NCBI RefSeq assembly: GCF_010093535.1 | Contig: NW_022985170.1 | Span: 476,016-540,015, forward strand | Source of the DNA: Lindgomyces ingoldianus | Taxonomy: Eukaryota > Ascomycota > Dothideomycetes > Pleosporales > Lindgomycetaceae | Length of the DNA: 64,000 nt | Direction of reading: 5' to 3' | Shown here: positions 57,739 to 64,000 of the stretch, one piece after another | How the letters are laid out: each line of letters starts with the position of its first letter | Position numbering within the stretch: position 1 is the stretch's first letter | Program-made: the position numbers and the translations under genes | The notes under the pieces: model-generated | What the model was told of the DNA's origin: nothing | The model's input: only the letters and a program-made list of their open reading frames with translations | Databases searched by the model: none

Positions 57739-59928
57739 CTAGTCATCATAAAAGTCACCCTCATCCCCACCCCCAAACCCCTCTTCCTCCTCATAATACT
57801 GACCCTCCTCCTCAAACTGCTCAACCTCCTCCTCCTCCTCCTCCTCCTCCACCACCACTTCATCTTCCCCTTCCCTATCCTCTTCCCAATTGTCCGGCGT
57901 ATCCACTTGCGTCCACTCTGACTGCGCTTTCTCAGTCTCCTTTGGTGACTCATCCTGCTGCGACTCCCTCCTCGCACGAGGATCCACTTCATACAACCTG
58001 TCATAATTAATAAACTCAGAGAACGTATTCTTTGCACGTCGCTCTAGCATTTGTTTGACCGCATCCGCAGCGCTTGCAGCGGGACGTCCAGCAAGCAAGC
58101 TTCCATCACCCATTTGGTGGTGTTTTCTCCGGGATTTCTTCTTCGGCTTGCCAGACGCTTCCTCAAGGGCTTTCTGGAGCATTTTTTTTTGCTGGTCGCG
58201 CAGCCACTCGATGTTTTCTGTCACCCACACACGTTCTGCGATGACCCTTTCCTGTTCCGAAAGTAGGCAGTGGGCGACGTCCGGGTCGTCTTCGAATTCG
58301 TCCTCACCAATGTCTTCAGAGGTGTTGATTCCAGCGTTAGGCTGGTGCTGAGTGGCGAGGGATCGGGCGGTGTTGCGGGCTTTGACGAGGAGAGGGTGGT
58401 TGTCATTGTCTTCGAAGGATTTGAATGCTTCTTCCCATTCTTCAAGACGTTCGTAGATTTCGTCTTCGATTTCTTGTTCGATTTCGAGGTCTTCTTCGGG
58501 GATGATAATGGGATTGCGATTTTTTGGCGGGCGGCCCCGTCGTTTGGGCGGTGCTATGTACTCGTCTTCCTCTGCCATCTCGACTAAGACTTCCACATGA
58601 TCAACGTCGTCGGGGTTGGCTAGAACTTGAGCAGCAGATGCATCTAGAGTGCTGGATTCATCTTCGTTGCCGCGAGGTTTGGCTGTTTCTGGCTGTGTCC
58701 CAACCGGGGGAGAGGGCGTCTGGGCACTGCCATTGGTGACTTTCTGCAACTTGGGAGGTCGGGAAGATATCTGGGCGCTGGATCCTGAGGTCGATTGTTC
58801 TCCAAGGGCTTCCTCTTCTTCTTCACCATTGAGTTGCGACAGCTTGCGTTTGCGCTTGGCTAATCGTTCCTCTCTCTCCTTGCGCTTGTAGATGGCAGGA
58901 GGTAGAGTCTTGACTTTCAGTTTCTGTCCGACCTCCCGAAATTGGCTGACTGTCAACGCAGAGCTCTGTGTCCGCTTGAATTCAAGTAGACGCTGTGTGA
59001 TGGTGGTGTCGGCGACCCTAACCACATATACCACTTCTCGAACGGTGCGTCGGAAGTTGTTCATGCGCGCAGCGAGGATGATGCAGGCACCACAAAGGCC
59101 GGCTGGCGATCGTCCCTGGACCATCCAGTCTCGGTTCATGCGCTTCAGGATGGCGGCAGCGTCTTGGGCGACTCGATGTGAGTCGGTTCCAAACTCAAGT
59201 TTCTGACAGAACTTGAGCATCAGAGGCTCAATCTCTTGGACAGCCATGGTATTGTGGATATTGGGGTTCTCAATCATCAGCACCGACAAGAGCTGTTTGT
59301 AAGTGTCCCCGAGAGTCCAGACGTTGACCTGGATCTTTTCGGCAAAGTCCATGAGCAAGACGGTGTTATGCTGGCGCTTCCTGCAGATGAGGTAGATGGC
59401 GACTGCAGCGACATTGCGAATGCGGCGGCCTTTGATGAAGGCGTGGTTGTATGCGAGCTTGTATATAGCGAGGGCTTGGTCGGCGATACCCTGCTGGAGG
59501 TTAAGGACGCCGCAGAGCTTCTGGATCTCATTCCGACCCATTCTTTCGGCAATCTCGCGGCTCTGCATTGTGTCGAGCCCGCGCACGGCGCCTCCCATGG
59601 TGTTCGCATAGCGTTGGTTGTCTCCAATGAAGCCGCCTTGGACGACAGCGGCGCCAGCAGAGTTCTCACCAAAAGTGACTTCAGCAACAATGTCATTGTC
59701 GCCCACGACCTCACCGCAGTTGTAGCAGAGGCGCGAGCTTCCATCGTCGACAATGTTAGGCTCGTCGCAGCAGGTGGCAGGTGGAGGTACTTTCCTGGGC
59801 GGCAGGGGGGGGCTCTTGGACGAGGACGTAGCAGGTTTTTCGGTGGAAGTGCCAGGTCTCAGTGGCCGATTGAGGCTCTCAAGTCGGGGGGGGCGTGGGC
59901 GAGCACCCGGCCTTGTCGGAACCGGCAT
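57739..59928 (-). CDS. BRF1: TFIIIB subunit Brf1 (TFIIB-related factor)
   Basis: A single exon, 729 residues from MPVPTRPGARPRPPRLES. It has an N-terminal zinc ribbon (ATCCDEPNIVDDGSSRLCYNCGEVVGD), then two cyclin repeats: the first with EIQKLCGVLNLQQGIADQALAIYKLAYNHAFIKGRR and NVAAVAIYLICRKRQHNTVLLMDFAEKIQ, the second with MVQGRSPAGLCGACIILAARMNNFRRTVREVVYVVRV. The C-terminus has the Brf1 homology block (KRRGRPPKNRNP region, then FINYDRLYEVDPRARRES) and a very acidic end (EEEEEEEEVEQFEEEG). Brf1 with TBP and Bdp1 recruits RNA polymerase III to tRNA and 5S genes. The frame is open upstream to 60327 through repeats and lacks family likeness there, so the inner ATG was chosen. Confidence 0.95.
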   Translation of the reverse strand: MPVPTRPGARPRPPRLESLNRPLRPGTSTEKPATSSSKSPPLPPRKVPPPATCCDEPNIVDDGSSRLCYNCGEVVGDNDIVAEVTFGENSAGAAVVQGGFIGDNQRYANTMGGAVRGLDTMQSREIAERMGRNEIQKLCGVLNLQQGIADQALAIYKLAYNHAFIKGRRIRNVAAVAIYLICRKRQHNTVLLMDFAEKIQVNVWTLGDTYKQLLSVLMIENPNIHNTMAVQEIEPLMLKFCQKLEFGTDSHRVAQDAAAILKRMNRDWMVQGRSPAGLCGACIILAARMNNFRRTVREVVYVVRVADTTITQRLLEFKRTQSSALTVSQFREVGQKLKVKTLPPAIYKRKEREERLAKRKRKLSQLNGEEEEEALGEQSTSGSSAQISSRPPKLQKVTNGSAQTPSPPVGTQPETAKPRGNEDESSTLDASAAQVLANPDDVDHVEVLVEMAEEDEYIAPPKRRGRPPKNRNPIIIPEEDLEIEQEIEDEIYERLEEWEEAFKSFEDNDNHPLLVKARNTARSLATQHQPNAGINTSEDIGEDEFEDDPDVAHCLLSEQERVIAERVWVTENIEWLRDQQKKMLQKALEEASGKPKKKSRRKHHQMGDGSLLAGRPAASAADAVKQMLERRAKNTFSEFINYDRLYEVDPRARRESQQDESPKETEKAQSEWTQVDTPDNWEEDREGEDEVVVEEEEEEEEVEQFEEEGQYYEEEEGFGGGDEGDFYDD

Positions 59929-60726
59929 GCTCTCTAGAGTTCTGGAAAGGTCAGCACATGGGTAGGCGCGAGCGTGAACACCAGCTAAAAGCAGGTGCAG
60001 CAATGGCAGTGTAGTGTGGTGTAGTGGTAGTACGGTGCGGTGTAGTGAAGTGTGGTGCAGTGTGGTGCAGTGTGGTGCAGTGTAATGCAGTGCAGCGTTG
60101 TGCAGTGTCTGAGTCAGCGTAGAGGTGAGGGTGAAGGTCAAGGTGAAGGTCAAGGTCGAGCTTTGGCGGGGGGGCTTTTGGTGGGGCGCAGTCCGCCACG
60201 TCTTGGCATCCCGACGCGAGAGCAGCTGCGCGCTGAGTGGCTCCTTCAAGCGGAGCTTCGAGCTTGCCTTTCTCGACCTCGCCCAGGCCGTGTGCTCCGG
60301 AGTGAATGGGTAATCAACTACTCGCAACCCGTCGGATATAGCGCCTCCATCTCCTCTGTTTCTCTCCAGATGGTGAATGCCATGCGACTGCTTCCCCTAT
60401 CATCCGGTGCGAATGCCTAAATGTCAATCCTCCATTCACCTCCTCCCCCATGCTCCCGTTCCTGCACACAGCGCGCCGCGACACCTGCAAGTGATGTCTG
60501 CAGCTTCTCATGCGTCACCCGGTCCTGCGCTTCATTGGCTCGTCCGACGACTCCAATCTTAGCACACGGACACTCCCTTACTGTGCCCTGTTCCCAGCCC
60601 TCTGACAAAAAGTACCCTGTCCGACTGTCTGCCCCCACCTCAGCCCGCCGTCCCGACCTCACCTCCAGCTCAACTTCATTCCTCCACTTGTCCCTTCCCC
60701 ATCAACCTTCCATCCTACACCATATC
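59929..60726. promoter_or_regulatory. divergent intergenic region, BRF1 / acidic-protein gene
   Basis: 798 bp with low-complexity repeats near BRF1 and a C/T-rich stretch (60640-60720) before the acidic-protein start. Upstream in-frame sequence for BRF1 has a splice-acceptor-like CTAG just before its ATG, so a leader intron is possible. Confidence 0.4.
60003..60165. repeat. two adjacent short tandem repeats
   Basis: 60003-60110 is built of units like GTGTGGTGCAGT (about 10-12 nt, imperfect). 60125-60165 is built of the hexamer AAGGTC/GAAGGT (GTGAAGGTCAAGGTGAAGGTCAAG). Both lie in the BRF1 5' region and keep several frames open by chance. Confidence 0.75.
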
Positions 60727-61528
60727 ATGTCGACCCGCAAGCGAAAGCAGGACGCCGAGGAGGAGGAGGAGCTTCAAGCTCTCCCCTCGGACGAAAGTGA
60801 CGAGGAAGAGGAGTAAGTCTGCACGAGCTCCTTGACGTCATGACATGGCACATATTCTTGTCGCAAACATGCGGAAATGTGTTCATTGTGTTCGCCTTCC
60901 ATCCTATGCTTGAATTGATGTATCTGGTTTTCCTAATCAAGCTTCATTGTCGCTGCGCAACCGTCTTGGCCTCCTATCAGCCTCGTCAGTTAGTGGCCGT
61001 TGCTTTGCGATCATGTCCCTTTCGTGTGCCGCTTTCGTATCAATTGTGTTTCTGGAACTCTGGCTCTCATCCCTGTACTTGAATCGCGTCCATAGCTCTG
61101 ACTCTTTCAATCCCCTTGGTGCATGTGAGAGGTCCCGTCCGTGAGGCTGACCGCTGCGTCGACAGGTATGAAGAGTCCGAGGGTTCCGAGGTCTCTTTCG
61201 ATGACGAGGAAGATGATTCTGAGGTAGAAGCTCCTCGTAAGTCAACCACGTAATGGCTTTTGAATGCGCCCGCTCACAGCTTGGTACAGCGCCAAAGAAG
61301 AAGACTAGGATCTCCAAACCCAAGGAAGATGAAGACGAGGAAGAAGAAGAACCTGAGCCTGAGGATGAGGATGAGGATGAGGATGACCCAGAGGAGGATG
61401 CAAGCGCCGATGAAGAGGCCAACGGCGCTACAAAGAAGGCTCCTCCTAGGGCAGAGAAGTCTCGGAAGGTCAAGCCCACCGCCACGACCGAGCCTGTGCC
61501 TGTTGTCGCCGATGACGATGATGAGTAA
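60727..61528 (+). CDS. small highly acidic protein of unknown function
   Basis: Exons are 60727-60812, 61166-61236 and 61290-61528; introns 353 and 53 nt; 131 residues. It begins MSTRKRKQDAEEEEELQALPSD and is mostly Glu/Asp runs broken by basic clusters (PPPKKKTRISKPKED, TKKAPPRAEKSRKVKP), ending VVADDDDE. This composition is typical of nuclear histone-binding or chaperone-like proteins, but no specific domain is recognised. The first intron (353 nt) is by far the longest in the window. The splice to the third exon was chosen at TACAG because only this keeps the acidic frame. Divergent from BRF1. Confidence 0.7.
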
Positions 61529-63943
61529 CAAAATCACGTGCCCCATTCCGCAATCGCATTACTTGCGGCTGCTTGAATCAATGGTCTGGCTACACTGGGG
61601 TGTTTGATGATACCGGTCCAAGAGTGGAAGTGTACCTACTACATACAATTCTGTCATGCCTAACAAGTCCATCATATGTAATCCCGCAATCTTTCCGTTG
61701 TTGTGCCTCTCCCTCCCTATCTTTCAAGCATAGGTCATCTCACTTTAGCTGTCGTGCCTTCCTCCATATCTTGGGAATAAATCATCTATCTCTATGCCGT
61801 CTACCTTCTCTCTCCACTAACTATCTTCTTTCATAATCCCCCCTTTGCCCTTAAAAATCCGCCGGAGTCAAAATATTAGCAAAAGAAGCCATCCTTTCGG
61901 AAAGCCCAGATACGCCTAACTTTAAAAGGTTTTCTGTTGTCAGCGTGGAACCCTACACTCAAACCACGCTTACTCGAACCGGGGGTATATGCACCAGTAG
62001 TACTCTTTCATCATCGGTCAAGTGTAGATTGACCAGTAGATTCTCACTTGACCACCAAGTTGAGTTATTGTAATAAGGGTTATCATTTTTAAATATATAG
62101 GACTTGTTCTCAAGTTTGGATTTTGGTCGTCAGGCGGCTTAGGACTTTGGAGATATGGGTGAAAGTTTGAGCGGCTTTGAGCGTAGTGTATGGCGAAATA
62201 GAAAATCTCCGTGGGCAAGCCAGGAATTTGCATTCCTTTTTAGCCAGCTGCCGCCGTCGATTACTGCCGCAATAGGAGAACTGATAATGCGACGAGATCC
62301 ATTGCCGCCATCCTCATTAACACCATATCGCTTGACCGCAGACGCATTCTGGGTATTCTTGAGAATTACCTGGAATAACCATACAAACATATTCCCGTAG
62401 GTTTATCGCGTTGTGGCACACAATTCACACCTGTACCCGGAACGTCCTATTACGCCGCCGTCGGCTCTCTCAACTCAGAAGCTAAATACCTTCCCAAACT
62501 CAGAGATGGCACAAGGACGACCTTCCTCGTTGGCGAGAAGGAGAGTAGTATTCCTCGAAGTTCCTGGAATGTCTCTATCTTTCAATGTATCGCGACATCC
62601 TTCCTGGATACACGACCTTCCTAGCTCATCGCACAAACGTTTAGGACGCAAAGGATGTTTGGTAAGAATAGGAGCTTGCCAGAATCTCGCTGCTCATAAT
62701 GAGGAGTTTGTTCCCAGTAGCCTTCCAAAACCATGCTCGGCCTTCGCCAACATAACGGGTTACCCTCCTTCTGAAACCAGAGTTGAAATAGTTGAAACAA
62801 CGTCTCTTCGCACTCTATATCTGCGTGTCCACCAAGAGCCTGCCATAGCAAGGCCAGATTCCGGAACTCGGATTCGCTGCTATCAAACTGTTCCAGCGCA
62901 CCAATTTCCTCTCTCTTCCAAAATTGCGACCGTGAAATGGCGTGGACGAAGATATCCTTCCCATAGTTAGAGATATATTGCATCGGAATATCCTCGAGCA
63001 CTAACTCCCAGCCTTGAAGATGCGGTAAAACCTCACCACTCCCGTATATCTAGCTCTAGTAAATCGTCAACGGCAACCCACGCAGCTACGCCTTGGAGAC
63101 GATATGTCGAAGGTCCGGTCGATGTCCATAAGGCGCGCTCAAAAAAAAATGGTTGCACACACTAGTAAGTCATCAAGCATGTATCATCTCCACAGAGATT
63201 TTACGCAGTTTCGTAGACTTTCCTAGACTACCTAACCAAAACCGAACTAGTTTAAAGAGCAACAGGCTTCCTGGATTGAACAGGCGAAGTGATTGTCTTG
63301 CTTAGCTCTATTTCATTGGCAAGTAGCGCACCAAGAATGCCAAGGATGCTTCCCACCGCGGAGCTGATAGTGCTTGAGTCTCAACAGCTCCTATGATCTC
63401 TTCGCGACTATCTCCAGTTTCAAAGTCCGGGTCCAGGTTCTCGTTTTAATATTCGAATTCGCAGCAGCACTTGCCTGAAGCGGTTCACTGGCATGTGTCG
63501 AGAATTCATCATGGCTTAGAAGTTTGAGCTTCTCCTTCAGCCCATGTTGGTCTATGTCTGGGTTTAGCGTTGCAAATCTATTAGTCGGTTCCATTTTTCG
63601 GCCAAGACTTGCTCGAAGACATGTGGTATAAAGTCTAAGTCGCTCTCCACGTAGGTGGCTTCGATTAGAATGGTATGACCCTCAGACTCGTTCATTGCAT
63701 TAAGTTGCAACGGTTGAATCGTGCGGAGATCGAGGCATTTGATTGATTTGCAGAGGTCTATGCACAGAGCCAGGTTGAGATTGTGATGGGAAGAGCTTGT
63801 CGATATTTGGACAACTTCGCTAGGATTCCCTCAACCTTCACCCCCGAATCGAAATTCGCCTAACGGAATTGATACCACTTCCATTTCCATAGAGATCCTC
63901 CGTACTTTGGCAGTGGGTGTATATTCTTTTTGTATAGACCATC
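61529..63943. other. gene-poor end region with coding-like relics
   Basis: Two minus-strand stretches look protein-like though broken. One (63001-62621) reads DIPMQYISNYGKDIFVHAISRSQFW and LLWQALGGHADIECEETLFQLFQLWF. The other (about 63800-63564) reads HHNLNLALCIDLCKSIKCLDL and HTILIEATYVESDLDFIPHVFEQVLAEKW, then stops while the neighbouring frame continues DIDQHGLKEKLKLLSHDEF. They could belong to one decayed gene of unknown family. The opposing plus frames (62155-62400 and 62413-62970) are probably shadows. Confidence 0.35.
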
Positions 63944-63996
63944 TGTTTGCAGTAGTCACGCATGCCTCACACAATAGTCACTTGTTGCCAAGACTC
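63944..63996 (+). repeat. dispersed LTR-like repeat, copy 2
   Basis: Same orientation as the copy at 40979-41031, 47 of 53 positions identical, four of the six differences being transitions. The window ends 4 nt later, so the rest of the element is not visible. Confidence 0.55.
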
Positions 63997-64000
63997 ACAC

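Noticed and set aside
62413..62970. Plus-strand frame of 185 codons
   Set aside because: Opposite to a more protein-like minus-strand stretch; probably a shadow.

Overview
The window is nuclear DNA of a filamentous ascomycete (Pezizomycotina). Genes are split by short GT-AG introns (mostly 46-135 nt) with CTAAC/CTGAC-type branch sites, gene density is about one per 2-3 kb, and the gene content is that of a mould: a DUF7820-type membrane protein, a C2-domain Sch9 kinase, HET-domain remnants and a PTS1-tagged MaoC hydratase. The class cannot be fixed from the sequence; Leotiomycetes is a guess from overall similarity. Exon joins below were worked out by hand from reading frame, splice sites and family conservation.

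Layout. 0-10 kb: 5' part of an ATR/Mec1-like kinase (-), COX16 (+), HMG-CoA synthase (-), a 2.6 kb divergent spacer, and a DUF7820-like membrane protein (+). 10-22 kb: sparse, with a doubtful coding locus, a 12-nt tandem repeat, a small secreted cysteine-containing protein, a cell-wall-sensor-like membrane protein, a secreted glutaminyl-cyclase-like M28 protein and a peroxisomal hydratase. 22.6-34.7 kb: a dense core block with Sch9 kinase, NC2-beta, Did2/Vps46, Med27, a small unknown protein and Nic96. 34.7-44.2 kb: a gene graveyard with relics of a DUF3292-like protein, an APH-type phosphotransferase, a small fungal protein, a coiled-coil (gag-like?) fragment and a HET-domain protein, plus a foldback inverted repeat and an LTR-like repeat. 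44.2-61.5 kb: a second dense core block with a kinesin, a type I protein arginine methyltransferase, a poly-proline fungal protein, riboflavin synthase, a CaiB/BaiF CoA-transferase, a PHD-finger protein, Brf1 and an acidic protein. 61.5-64 kb: again degenerate, ending in a second copy of the 53-bp LTR-like repeat.

Together the intact genes are mostly conserved housekeeping functions: respiration, sterol and riboflavin synthesis, transcription, nuclear pore, ESCRT, cytokinesis and methylation. They are interrupted by accessory islands. The main theme of the islands is that many in-frame stops in the relics are TAG or TAA where the family or the local frame suggests TGG, CAG or CAA. Each is explained by one C-to-T change in a CpA context, as expected of repeat-induced point mutation (RIP).
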